In this document: one piece after another, positions 52,357 through 60,219 of the stretch
Layout: every line of letters begins with the position of its first letter
Position numbering within the stretch: the stretch's first letter is position 1
Source: an uncultured Gammaproteobacteria bacterium
Lineage (GTDB): Bacteria; Pseudomonadota; Gammaproteobacteria; PS1; Pseudothioglobaceae
Reading direction: 5' to 3'
DNA: 64,000 bases
Assembly: GCA_913020715.1 (NCBI GenBank)
Contig: CAJVZH010000006.1
Span: forward strand, 24,268-88,267
Made by a program: the position numbers and the translations under genes
The notes under the pieces: model-generated
What the model was told of the DNA's origin: nothing
Database searches by the model: none
Seen by the model: the letters and a program-made list of their open reading frames with translations, nothing else

Positions 52357-54066
52357 TTAACGCTCGACCAAAGACTCAATCAAGGGTCTATAGTAACAAA
52401 ATGGTGGATGCTCCCGACTGGGATCCTTGCCCTCTTCATCCCAGTAGCGCAAAGCCACGCACTGATCTAAATAGTCATTCTTCTCAAACTCAGCAACCTC
52501 TTCTGCACTCATCGGTCCGCCTTGTAGATTTAGCGTGTGCACAGAGGCTGGCGAAAGGCGCTTAAAGTAGTCGCCTCTAACGGCACACAAATAACGTTTG
52601 GCCGCCACATGTTGGCGCACGGGTTCAACCACAGCGCGGGGAAAATAATCTTCAAGGAAATTAGCGCCCGCTTCTTCATGATAATTGTCCTTACCTTTGG
52701 CCAGTGCGCTTTCAGGAATTTCATTTTTATAGTGGCCAATATCATGCAATAAAGCGGCAACAATTTGGGCATCATCGGCGCCAGCTTTCTCGGCGCATTG
52801 GGCCACTTGCAACATATGCTGCGCCATGGTCACTTGTTCACCCAAATACGACTCCGCCCCACGACGATTAAAAACGCCTTCAATGTGATCAACGATATTC
52901 TCAGCGGTAACTTCTGCCACCCTGCCTCCACCTCTTTCCAATACATTTAAGATGCTGTACAGGCCATCTAAATCGGTATAGGCACCTTGCAAATGGCGCT
53001 TTCCTCTTTTGGAAAAAGCCGTTCTCGCGTGCATGACGCGGGTGTTATCAAAAAGCATTAAATCGCCAGGAGAGAGTTTAAAAGTTGCTTTCAAATCTAC
53101 TCGCTCTATAATCTCACCCCAATGACGGTACGCTTTATAAAAAGCGCGAATTTTATCCGCAGGTAGTTTGATTGTGTCAATCGAGCGATTGTTATATCGC
53201 ACCTTAACCACTTCGTTCTTGTCATTCAGTTCAATCATCGCCACACGTGAGCGCAAGTCTGCATCGCCATCAGAAAAGCGATAATTAATCCAAGTACTTG
53301 TTAGTGTGTCAAAGTCATCCTGGCTTTCTTCTCGCAGGATACTCGCCGCTTTAAAGCCATCAACAAGAACCGAGTCACCGCCCTCTGTTGAGCTTTCAAG
53401 GCAATGCAAGAGCTGCACCGTTGGCACAGGATCACGATAAGGGTTGTCGGTATGAGAGCCAAGCCCCATATTGGTATAGGCTAAATTATTAGGATTGACC
53501 TCGGTGCGCACTTCAAATATGGAGCCGTAATTGGTTTCGCGTGTGTAGCCAATCTCGCCAATCACATCCAAAACTTGTCCCTGTACACGGGGCACATTTT
53601 CAAGAATGCAAAAACCCAGATCTCGAACAAAACGCAGAGCGTTTAATTTGCTTTGGTTGTTTTGACACATATGCTCGTAATTAATGCGCGGCAAGCCTTC
53701 CATCCAACTGTCGGCTTGCCACAGTTGTTTGTGCGCTGCACTTCTATCGTCGAACTGTTCATTGAGATTGTAGCAATTCTCTCTCAGCCAATGCTGAGTG
53801 AAAACAGACAGATGATTTTTTGGCTGAAAACGAACACAAACATTGCCAGTCTCATCAAGTTGAGCTTGCTCGATGAAAGTGTCTTCGGGAATATTAATAA
53901 CACTTAACAAGCGCTGACCGTTGTCGGCATTGCGGGATGTTGGCATTTGGCAATGATCTCGTAACCAGTGACTGTACAAGCGGCTTTGTCTGCCATCTTG
54001 CCAATCAATCACCAGTTCATCGTCAACGATAGATAAGGTTTTTATCAACTCTGATTTTTGTGACAT
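52357..54066 (-). CDS. Fusion of a TauD/TmpA-type dioxygenase and a PhnZ/TmpB-type HD di-iron oxygenase
   Basis: About 569 residues (from the ATG at 54066) hold two oxygenases. Residues 1-90 are a GBBH-like N-domain. Residues 110-375 are a TauD core with His205/Asp207 (GSHTDNPYRDPVP) and His346 (VMHARTAF). Residues 385-560 are an HD domain of the mixed-valent di-iron type: YLGE (407-410), His417, HD 441-442 (LLHDIGHY), His463, His486 (VRQHVAAKRYLCAV) and Asp543. TmpA hydroxylates 2-trimethylaminoethylphosphonate and TmpB cleaves the product to glycine betaine and phosphate, so this chain could do both. An ATG at 54108 is possible; 54066 has a GC-rich AAGCGGGGG upstream. Confidence 0.85.
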   Translation of the reverse strand: MSQKSELIKTLSIVDDELVIDWQDGRQSRLYSHWLRDHCQMPTSRNADNGQRLLSVINIPEDTFIEQAQLDETGNVCVRFQPKNHLSVFTQHWLRENCYNLNEQFDDRSAAHKQLWQADSWMEGLPRINYEHMCQNNQSKLNALRFVRDLGFCILENVPRVQGQVLDVIGEIGYTRETNYGSIFEVRTEVNPNNLAYTNMGLGSHTDNPYRDPVPTVQLLHCLESSTEGGDSVLVDGFKAASILREESQDDFDTLTSTWINYRFSDGDADLRSRVAMIELNDKNEVVKVRYNNRSIDTIKLPADKIRAFYKAYRHWGEIIERVDLKATFKLSPGDLMLFDNTRVMHARTAFSKRGKRHLQGAYTDLDGLYSILNVLERGGGRVAEVTAENIVDHIEGVFNRRGAESYLGEQVTMAQHMLQVAQCAEKAGADDAQIVAALLHDIGHYKNEIPESALAKGKDNYHEEAGANFLEDYFPRAVVEPVRQHVAAKRYLCAVRGDYFKRLSPASVHTLNLQGGPMSAEEVAEFEKNDYLDQCVALRYWDEEGKDPSREHPPFCYYRPLIESLVER

Positions 54067-54178
54067 TGCGCCCCCGCTTACTTCACGATATTTCGGCTTA
54101 GTATACATAAAGCAATTAATTTCATCTTACTCAACTGTTGAGCGTATTTAACTTTACTCATAAAGTGAACTCAGACCA

Positions 54179-55432
54179 CTATTCGACAGGTAGCAGTTCC
54201 TGCCATTGGGTGGTATAGCGTGGTGACCGATATTCAGCGTTAGACAGCCAACGATTCGTACCAAGTTCATTGGCGCTAATCACATGCCCTAATAAGGATT
54301 TATGGCTCGCCTTACCTGCAGTTAATGCTAACCCATCAACCACCTCGAACAAATCGCGACTCACCCCCTTGGAAGTGAGTCGAGTCAACACAATACCGCC
54401 TTTGTAAAACTGATACTGATCTTGGTAAATTTTCCGCAACAACTGACTTACTACAGGCAATATAGCCCTATCACTATGCAAAGGATTTGCAAACTGTATG
54501 CTTTTTGAGAAATTGACATAGGCTTGTTTTTTGCTAAAAGGACTGGTCTCAATAAAAACATTCATCGACAAACAACCCAAACTATCAACAGCAAGCTTAT
54601 TAACCGCTTTACGAGCCAAGCAGGTCAACGCCTGGTTTACTTCATCAAAGCTTACCAATGGCTTGCCAAAAGAACGAGAAGATACAATTTGCTTTTTTGC
54701 TGGCCGTTGTAACTCCAACGGTATGCACGATTCCCCCAAAAGCTCCTGTTGTATGCGCAAACCGACCACACCTAGGGTGCTTTTAATAAGCGATTTTTCC
54801 GCCCCACGAAACGCTAAAGCATTATTAACACCCAGTCTCTTTAATTTGTCTTTTGATTTAGCTCCAATTCCCCAAATATCGCCTACATCAACGATTTTTA
54901 ATAGACTATTACAGCGCGATTTAGACAGTTCATCTATATCAAAAACACCGTTAAATTTCTTATATTTTTTAGCCACTCTATTGGCTAATTTTGCCAGTAC
55001 TTTTGTCCTTCCAATACCAACACAAACTGGAATTCCAGTCCAAAGCCGCACTTGCTTTTTAAGCTTGCCCATGTACTCGACTAGATCAATCGACATACCA
55101 GATAAGTCGATAAAACTTTCATCAATCGAATAAACTTCCTGCTCGGGAGAATAATGTCCAATAATTCGCATCACTCTATTTGACATATCGCCGTATAGTG
55201 CGTAATTAGAAGAGTAGATAGCAATGCCGTTAGCTTTAGCCAATTCACGCATTTTGAAATAAGGCTCTCCCATGAGGACCCCTAGAGCCTTTGCCTCATT
55301 AGAGCGTGCAATTACACAGCCGTCATTATTCGACAAAACAACAATTGGTGTACCCTCTAATTTGGGGTTAAATGCACGCTCACAAGAGGCATAAAAATTA
55401 TTGCAATCAATTAGGGCAAGCTTACTAGCCAC
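54179..55432 (-). CDS. umuC: Translesion DNA polymerase V catalytic subunit
   Basis: This Y-family polymerase, with processed UmuD, copies damaged DNA. The 417 residues begin [17 protein letters not shown] (catalytic Asp) and show [12 protein letters not shown] (catalytic Asp-Glu), [19 protein letters not shown] and a little-finger domain with [14 protein letters not shown]-terminal DUF4113-like end ([20 protein letters not shown]) is typical of UmuC. The start is GTG and overlaps the umuD stop by 8 bp, so it is translated with umuD. Confidence 0.95.
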   Translation of the reverse strand: MASKLALIDCNNFYASCERAFNPKLEGTPIVVLSNNDGCVIARSNEAKALGVLMGEPYFKMRELAKANGIAIYSSNYALYGDMSNRVMRIIGHYSPEQEVYSIDESFIDLSGMSIDLVEYMGKLKKQVRLWTGIPVCVGIGRTKVLAKLANRVAKKYKKFNGVFDIDELSKSRCNSLLKIVDVGDIWGIGAKSKDKLKRLGVNNALAFRGAEKSLIKSTLGVVGLRIQQELLGESCIPLELQRPAKKQIVSSRSFGKPLVSFDEVNQALTCLARKAVNKLAVDSLGCLSMNVFIETSPFSKKQAYVNFSKSIQFANPLHSDRAILPVVSQLLRKIYQDQYQFYKGGIVLTRLTSKGVSRDLFEVVDGLALTAGKASHKSLLGHVISANELGTNRWLSNAEYRSPRYTTQWQELLPVE

Positions 55433-56006
55433 AACGATGAATCACTGAGGTTACCACGCCCCATATAATGAGCTCACTATCACTGCTGATTTTGATATCA
55501 TCAAAAGCATCATTCTCTGCCTTTAAAGTGATTTTACCACCGTATTTATGCAACCTTTTGACCGTAAAATCTCCATCAACAACCGCAATAACAATTTTGC
55601 CACTGACAGCTTGTAGCGACTTATCCACCACCAGAATATCACCCGAATGGATGCCCGCACCAAGCATGGAGTCGCCTTGTGCACGGACAAAAAAAGTAGC
55701 CTCTTTATGTTGGATTAGATATTTATTAAGATCAAGTTTATCTTCCAAGTGATCGTCTGCAGGCGATGGAAAGCCCGCCTGTACGCTTGATGTAAAAATA
55801 GGTATATCAACACTTTTTGGGCTATCCTGCGGTAATAGCAGTTCAATATTCGACCTGATCTGAGAGCGATAAACCTTTAAAGAGTGTTGGATCGAGTCTA
55901 CAAGACTCAAGGGCACACGTAGTACTTTAGTTTTTTCTTTGAATGAGCCGGAGTTTTTCTTACGACCAGCGCCGCTTCGAACGCCACCATGAGTAGATTT
56001 TTGCAT
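55425..56006 (-). CDS. umuD: UmuD-like self-cleaving protein with N-terminal extension
   Basis: This S24 LexA-fold protein self-cleaves on RecA activation and then partners UmuC. From the ATG at 56006 it has 193 residues against about 139 for E. coli UmuD. The cleavage site is [10 protein letters not shown] (Ala77-Gly78); the dyad is Ser113 (GDSMLGAG) and Lys150 (FTVKRLH). The extra N-terminus has a basic [16 protein letters not shown] and a helix ([17 protein letters not shown]) resembling ribbon-helix-helix DNA-binding segments. The frame is open to a TTG at 56036, inside the palindrome; ATG is preferred. Confidence 0.9.
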   Translation of the reverse strand: MQKSTHGGVRSGAGRKKNSGSFKEKTKVLRVPLSLVDSIQHSLKVYRSQIRSNIELLLPQDSPKSVDIPIFTSSVQAGFPSPADDHLEDKLDLNKYLIQHKEATFFVRAQGDSMLGAGIHSGDILVVDKSLQAVSGKIVIAVVDGDFTVKRLHKYGGKITLKAENDAFDDIKISSDSELIIWGVVTSVIHRCG

Positions 56007-56013
56007 AGCTTGC

Positions 56014-56036
56014 TTGAATTTTGTTACATTATTCAA
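56014..56036. promoter_or_regulatory. Palindromic operator candidate at umuD
   Basis: TTGAAT (56014-56019) and ATTCAA (56031-56036) form a perfect 6-11-6 inverted repeat. The spacer on the umuD strand contains ATGTAAC. It ends 7 bp before the umuD ATG and lies downstream of the predicted -10. From memory it resembles the UmuDAb box of Acinetobacter (TTGAA...ATGTAAC...TTCAA). There is no LexA-type CTGT-N8-ACAG box nearby. Confidence 0.5.
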
Positions 56037-56053
56037 ACAAGTATTTTAGATGA

Positions 56054-56083
56054 ACTATAAAGACAATGAAAAGTGATTGTAAA
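56054..56083 (-). promoter_or_regulatory. Predicted promoter of umuDC
   Basis: On the minus strand TTTACA (plus 56078-56083) and TATAGT (plus 56054-56059) are separated by 18 bp, each matching 5 of 6 consensus bases. The start site would be near 56047, about 40 nt before the umuD ATG, putting the palindrome at 56014-56036 in the transcribed leader. Confidence 0.5.
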
Positions 56084-56085
56084 AG

Positions 56086-56238
56086 TTAGTGAGTGGTTTT
56101 TGATTGCTGGACACCCTGCACAGCACTGTGATACCAAGCCAAGGCCTTATGAAGTTGAGACTCATCAACATTGAGATGCTTACAAAAAGTGCTTTCTTTG
56201 TTGTTTTTTGGTTTCGTTTTTACTGTTTGATTATGCAT
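56086..56238 (-). CDS. Small hypothetical protein, 50 residues
   Basis: The minus strand reads ATG at 56238 to TAA at 56086. The protein starts MHNQTVKTKPKNNKESTF and ends with QQSKTTH; a helix-like middle has ESQLHKALAWYHSAVQG. A good AAGGA lies about 9 nt before the ATG, inside the gap after the sortase-like gene, which supports translation. It is too short for family assignment. It ends just before the umuDC promoter and probably belongs to the same transcript as the two genes upstream. Confidence 0.5.
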   Translation of the reverse strand: MHNQTVKTKPKNNKESTFCKHLNVDESQLHKALAWYHSAVQGVQQSKTTH

Positions 56239-56264
56239 TGGGTTTATTCCTTGGTAATTTAGAA

Positions 56265-56711
56265 TTAGGACAAAATAAGCGTGTCAATTTTCATTGCTTT
56301 GACAACGTAGCGCATTGTTGTATGCGCATTGGCACTGCCAAATGGCCACGCACTGACTAACTTTAATTCGTCGACATCTTCATAGATATCAATGGTACTA
56401 TTTTTTAAATCAATAATGTCCATGTGAGTAATGCTGTAGCAAAACTCGCCACCCATTGGGTCGCTCAATACTACTTGATCATTAAGTATTAAACTTTGTA
56501 GAAGATTAAAATTCTCATCGGCGCTAATAACCACCGTGCCAGAATCTGAAGGCAAGTAGCCTGCAGACGATCTTCCTAGGCCGAAGGCGAGCGTATCGTC
56601 ACTATCTCCCTCTAAAACAACGAAATTTTGGTTGTACTTAGGTAGAGATAGATCCAATACAGGAGAGACGTTCGCACTAGACCAGTGCATTTCATTTGTC
56701 TGTGTATTCAT
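56265..56711 (-). CDS. Sortase-like protein (class GN type) lacking catalytic Cys and His
   Basis: The 148 residues follow the core of proteobacterial GN-type sortases without gaps over long stretches: LPKYNQNFVVLEGDSDDTLAFGLGR, then DSGTVVISADENFNLLQSL, then DELKLVSAWPFGSANAHTTMRYVV (each read in parts). In active enzymes the second has a His-Arg-Asp (AGHRD-type) and the third a TC before the YPF. Here the His position is Asp65 and the Cys position is Ala121, while the active-site Arg134 (RYVV) is kept. The N-terminal membrane anchor is also missing. It should be catalytically dead: a decayed gene or a repurposed fold. It is divergent from creBC. Confidence 0.68.
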   Translation of the reverse strand: MNTQTNEMHWSSANVSPVLDLSLPKYNQNFVVLEGDSDDTLAFGLGRSSAGYLPSDSGTVVISADENFNLLQSLILNDQVVLSDPMGGEFCYSITHMDIIDLKNSTIDIYEDVDELKLVSAWPFGSANAHTTMRYVVKAMKIDTLILS

Positions 56712-56785
56712 TTAGGAAGTCATTTTAGATTTGATAAATAAGCTTCTGCTGGTGGAAGGAGGGCCACCAGCTTCAGCCGCTACCT

Positions 56786-57007
56786 CTAACGCCACAAGGA
56801 GAGAGTGGCAAGAGTGTTTCGAGGTTCTTTAAAATACTCGTTTAAGCCCTGTAAGCACACCTTGGTGTTGTCAAACAGCACTTCAATAGTATTGTTTTTA
56901 GTTTCTAGGACATTAGCTCGCATTGGTATTGTGATAACATCACTCATGGGATTGAGCTTTGTTTCCGCACTACTAGCGTTTGTAAATAAAAGGAGAGTTT
57001 GTCGCAT
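56786..57007 (-). CDS. Hypothetical small protein, possibly exported
   Basis: This 73-residue protein has a short hydrophobic start (MRQTLLLFTNASSA) that could be a weak signal peptide. A beta-rich middle follows (VITIPMRANVLETKNNTIEVLFDNT), ending CLQGLNEYFKEPRNTLATLSL. No family is recognised. An in-frame stop lies just upstream of the ATG, and AGGGCGG precedes it as a possible ribosome-binding site. It is first in the three-gene minus-strand group that includes the dead sortase, and divergent from creB across a Cre-tag repeat. Confidence 0.5.
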   Translation of the reverse strand: MRQTLLLFTNASSAETKLNPMSDVITIPMRANVLETKNNTIEVLFDNTKVCLQGLNEYFKEPRNTLATLSLWR

Positions 57008-57076
57008 TCCGCCCTAACTTTCTAAAAACAATGGCCCCAGTTTAGGGCCTAAACATAAATGTCAAATGTTTTATAA

Positions 57077-57103
57077 ATGAAGTTTTGGTGAAGATTGAGT
57101 GAA
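57077..57103. promoter_or_regulatory. Cre-tag (CreB-binding) direct repeats between the sortase-like group and creB
   Basis: GTGAA (57088-57092), six bases, GTGAA (57099-57103) is an exact reverse complement of the published E. coli Cre-tag, TTCAC-N6-TTCAC. A third, one-mismatch copy (ATGAA, 57077-57081) sits six bases before, giving three half-sites at 11-bp period, one face of the helix. It ends 4 bp before the predicted creB -35 and faces both gene groups. Confidence 0.65.
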
Positions 57104-57107
57104 GATG

Positions 57108-57136
57108 GTTTTGTTTGACACTTTTTTAACTACAAT
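57108..57136 (+). promoter_or_regulatory. Predicted activator-dependent promoter of creBC
   Basis: A -10-like TACAAT (57131-57136) is 28 bp before the creB ATG. The -35 position 17 bp up is poor (GTTTTG), and the Cre-tag ends immediately upstream, the layout of a response-regulator-activated promoter. A TTGACA at 57115-57120 is too close to this -10 to pair with it. Confidence 0.4.
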
Positions 57137-57163
57137 AATGCCTTTCTAACAATATTTATTCAT

Positions 57164-57853
57164 ATGCAACACATTCTCATAGTTGAAGATGACAGAACCA
57201 TTGCCGAAAGCATCGCCTTTATTCTTGAAAAAGATTCCTTTAGCTGCCAATGGTTTGACAACGGTCATGGCGCTCTTGACTATCTTGACAACAACAATGT
57301 TGATTTAATGCTGCTTGATGTTGGCCTGCCAGATATCAGTGGTTTTGATGTCTTGCGCAAAGTTCGCGCTAAATCTGAAATGCCCGTAGTGATTATCTCA
57401 GCACGAGATGATGAAGCCGACCAAGTACTGGGTCTGGAAGGATTGGGCGCCAATGGCTACGTTACTAAGCCCTTAAGCCCCAGGTTGGTGGTAGCACACG
57501 TGCGCGCACAACTCAGACACTTAAGATCCGAGCCCAAGCCCCAACAATCCAAGTTTAGTATTAATGAAGCCATGCAAAAAGTGCTGTTCGCTGACCAAGA
57601 GCTGGTGTTGACACCCGCAGAGTTTAAGATTCTTTCTCATCTAGTTAAGCACCCCAATCGTGTACACTCACGAGAATACTTACTCAGTATTATTTGGGAC
57701 AGGCCACACGGCTCTGACGTTAAAACCATCAACACTCACATAAAATCAATACGTAAGCGCTTGCACGAAATCGATGATAAGAAAGAATATATCGAAACAC
57801 ACAGAGGTATTGGCTACAGTCTCATCGAAACCCCAGAAAGATCTACTACATAA
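57164..57853 (+). CDS. creB: CreB-like OmpR-family response regulator
   Basis: This DNA-binding response regulator has 229 residues. The receiver domain has the phospho-acceptor Asp52 (LLDVGLPDISGFDVL), conserved Thr/Ser and Lys (KPLSPRLVVAHVRAQLR). The winged-helix domain (about 145-222) ends ETHRGIGYSL. The LDVGLPDISGF and THRG(I/M)GYSL signatures match E. coli CreB closely. Response regulators of GN-sortase loci are also of this type, so the neighbouring sortase-like gene fits. Paired with creC 17 bp downstream. Confidence 0.85.
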   Translation: MQHILIVEDDRTIAESIAFILEKDSFSCQWFDNGHGALDYLDNNNVDLMLLDVGLPDISGFDVLRKVRAKSEMPVVIISARDDEADQVLGLEGLGANGYVTKPLSPRLVVAHVRAQLRHLRSEPKPQQSKFSINEAMQKVLFADQELVLTPAEFKILSHLVKHPNRVHSREYLLSIIWDRPHGSDVKTINTHIKSIRKRLHEIDDKKEYIETHRGIGYSLIETPERSTT

Positions 57854-57869
57854 ACGCAAAACAACTTAG

Positions 57870-59306
57870 ATGAAATTCTTAAAGCTTAATCTCGGCTCCA
57901 AACTTTTTATTCTTTATTTCTTAATCAGTAGCTCGATTGTTTGGCTCATTGCTAATCGCACCAGCGAGGAGTCTGCCGAAGAGATTATGATAGACGCCTC
58001 AAGCTTATTGAGTCAAATCGCCTCCCATAATATAAGTGAAGGTGATGGCACTATTGATATACAAGCATTTGAAGACGTTACTTCGGGCTATTTAAAACCC
58101 CAAGATGCAGAACAAAATAGCAAGAATAAGCAATTCAATAATTTAGAGATTTATCTCACAAACAACGTCGGCAAAGTGATTTACGACTCCCGGGGCTTGA
58201 TAGTGGGTAGAAACATGAGTAATAATAACGAAGTAGCTAGCGCCCTTCAGGGCGAGCACGGTATTCGCAAAACGCTTTACGATCCAGATAATGAAAAACC
58301 GTTATTTGGCACAAAAGCCCTTTATGTCGCAAGCCCTATCTATGGTCAGGACAGCAATATCATGGGCACGCTTGTTGCTGTTAAGCCAATTTATTTTGGC
58401 AAAGGCGGCTCTCGTATCTATGAGTACGCATTTTATATATTCTTTATTTCATTAATTATTGGCGGTGTTGCCAGTTACATTGTTTCTCGTGATGCAAAAC
58501 TGTTGGTGAAATACACTTCTCGACTTTCCATGGGCGAAGATACAATCGCACCGAATATACACAATGAAGAGTTTGTTCGACTGTTAGAAGCCATTGAAAA
58601 GCTTAGGAGTGAGCTGGAACTCAAAGACAATGTTGAGGAATACATAGACACCCTTGCGCACGAATTACGTACACCAATCACAGGTGTTAGGGCAACTGCA
58701 GAAAATCTACTTCTACCGATGGACGAAAAGCAGCGAACGCACTTTATTCAAAATATCCTCGACTCCAATAAACATATGGACAAACTGGTCACTCGCTTGC
58801 TGGAGCTGTCGCGAATAGAGCGGAGAGAGGCGTTAAAAAACATTACCACACTCAATATTAAAGCGGTTGTCAACAATGTACTCAAAGCGCCAATTCGCGT
58901 TAAAACCATTGCCAGTAAGGAGCTCAAGATCGAGTTTGACATTGAAAATAACGGCGAAATTAGCGCTGAAAAACTCCTCTTAGAGCAAGCCATTGGCAAC
59001 ATTATTAACAACGCCATAGACTTTAGCCCCAAAGGGGGCACGATTACTATTAAAGCGAGCGAAACTAATACAGCCGTCACCATCATGGTTTTGGACGAAG
59101 GTCCAGGAATGCCAGATCACGTTTTAAGAAAGCTCTTTACCCGCTTCTTTTCGGTTTCTAGGCCTGACACTGGAAAACGAGGCAATGGCCTAGGCTTGCG
59201 ATTTGTAAGGAAAATTATGCAACTTCACGGCGGCGAAATAACATTGCAAAACCGCTTTTTACAAGAAGGTGCTGAAGCTAAGCTACGCTTCCCATTTGAC
59301 TACTAA
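57870..59306 (+). CDS. creC: CreC-like sensor histidine kinase
   Basis: This membrane sensor kinase has 478 residues, against 474 in E. coli CreC. TM1 is about 8-28, a periplasmic domain about 30-183 has LYVASPIYGQDSNIMGTLVAVKP near its end, and TM2 is about 187-205. A HAMP-like linker and the dimerisation/phospho-acceptor domain with His264 (DTLAHELRTPITGVRATAE) follow, then the ATPase domain (NIINNAIDFSPKGG, DEGPGMPD, GNGLGLRFV). The periplasmic region matches CreC better than other kinases. creD is not downstream; etfB follows after 150 bp. Confidence 0.85.
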   Translation: MKFLKLNLGSKLFILYFLISSSIVWLIANRTSEESAEEIMIDASSLLSQIASHNISEGDGTIDIQAFEDVTSGYLKPQDAEQNSKNKQFNNLEIYLTNNVGKVIYDSRGLIVGRNMSNNNEVASALQGEHGIRKTLYDPDNEKPLFGTKALYVASPIYGQDSNIMGTLVAVKPIYFGKGGSRIYEYAFYIFFISLIIGGVASYIVSRDAKLLVKYTSRLSMGEDTIAPNIHNEEFVRLLEAIEKLRSELELKDNVEEYIDTLAHELRTPITGVRATAENLLLPMDEKQRTHFIQNILDSNKHMDKLVTRLLELSRIERREALKNITTLNIKAVVNNVLKAPIRVKTIASKELKIEFDIENNGEISAEKLLLEQAIGNIINNAIDFSPKGGTITIKASETNTAVTIMVLDEGPGMPDHVLRKLFTRFFSVSRPDTGKRGNGLGLRFVRKIMQLHGGEITLQNRFLQEGAEAKLRFPFDY

Positions 59307-59457
59307 TAAGCCATTGTTGACAGCGTTTTTGTGAGTATTTTATAGAGGCATTAAAAACTATCGATTTTTTGAATAAACAAACTTTGAAAAAATCGTTTTT
59401 CAAATGGCAGACGAATGGTATTATTCGCGAGTTTTATAACTAGTAACCCTACTAAAA

Positions 59458-60219
59458 ATGAAAATAATTATTCCAATTAAACGCGTGCTTGACCCTTACA
59501 CACAGGCGCGAGTTGACAAACAAACTCAAATGGTTGATTTAACCAATGCCAAAATGGCGATGAATCCATTTTGCGAAATTGCTGTCGAAGAAGCCTTAAA
59601 ACTTAAAGAAAGTGGTGCAGCTAGCGAAACAATCGCCGTCAGCATTGGTACCGATAAGACAGTAGACACCCTAAGAACGGCTTTAGCGATGGGAGTTGAC
59701 CGGGCAATCTTTATTAAAACAGAAGGCGATCTTGATCTGCAGCCACTTCACCTTGGAAAGATCCTAGCGTCAATCATCAAGCGCGAAGAAGCTGGATTGG
59801 TGATTATGGGTAAACAAGCCGTTGATAATGACAACAACCAGACGGGTCAAATCATCTCAGGCTTATTAGGCTATTCGCTCGGAACCTTTATTTCTAAATT
59901 TAGTCTAAGCGATGACGCTCAAAGTGTTGAAGTGAGTCGAGAAATCGACTCTGGTATTGAAACTAGGAGACTACACCTACCTGCAATCGTTACCGTTGAT
60001 CTGCGCCTTAATGAACCAAGATACGCATCGTTGCCGAATATTATGAAGGCAAGATCCAAGCCACTTGAAACACTTGAATTATCAAGTCTTGATATTGATG
60101 TAACGCCACGCGTAAAAGTGATTGGTGTTGTAGAGTCTGGCACGAAAGACAGAGCGGCAAAACAAGTTTCGTCGGCAAAAGAATTGCTTGAAGAATTAAC
60201 TCAAATGGGGGTGCTGTAA
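59458..60219 (+). CDS. etfB: Electron transfer flavoprotein beta subunit
   Basis: This is the small subunit of ETF, which carries electrons from flavin dehydrogenases (acyl-CoA, dimethylglycine, sarcosine and others) to ETF-quinone oxidoreductase. The 253 residues have an AMP-binding fold with KRVLDPYTQARVDKQT, VIMGKQAVDNDNNQTGQII and LRLNEPRYASLPNIMKARSKP (read in parts), family signatures. It overlaps etfA by 1 bp (TAATG). The upstream gap contains a CGATTTTTT...AAAAAATCG inverted repeat. Confidence 0.95.
   Translation: MKIIIPIKRVLDPYTQARVDKQTQMVDLTNAKMAMNPFCEIAVEEALKLKESGAASETIAVSIGTDKTVDTLRTALAMGVDRAIFIKTEGDLDLQPLHLGKILASIIKREEAGLVIMGKQAVDNDNNQTGQIISGLLGYSLGTFISKFSLSDDAQSVEVSREIDSGIETRRLHLPAIVTVDLRLNEPRYASLPNIMKARSKPLETLELSSLDIDVTPRVKVIGVVESGTKDRAAKQVSSAKELLEELTQMGVL

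Noticed and set aside
56037..56085. LexA box at umuDC
   Set aside because: No CTGT-N8-ACAG palindrome is present; the only symmetric site is TTGAAT-N11-ATTCAA.
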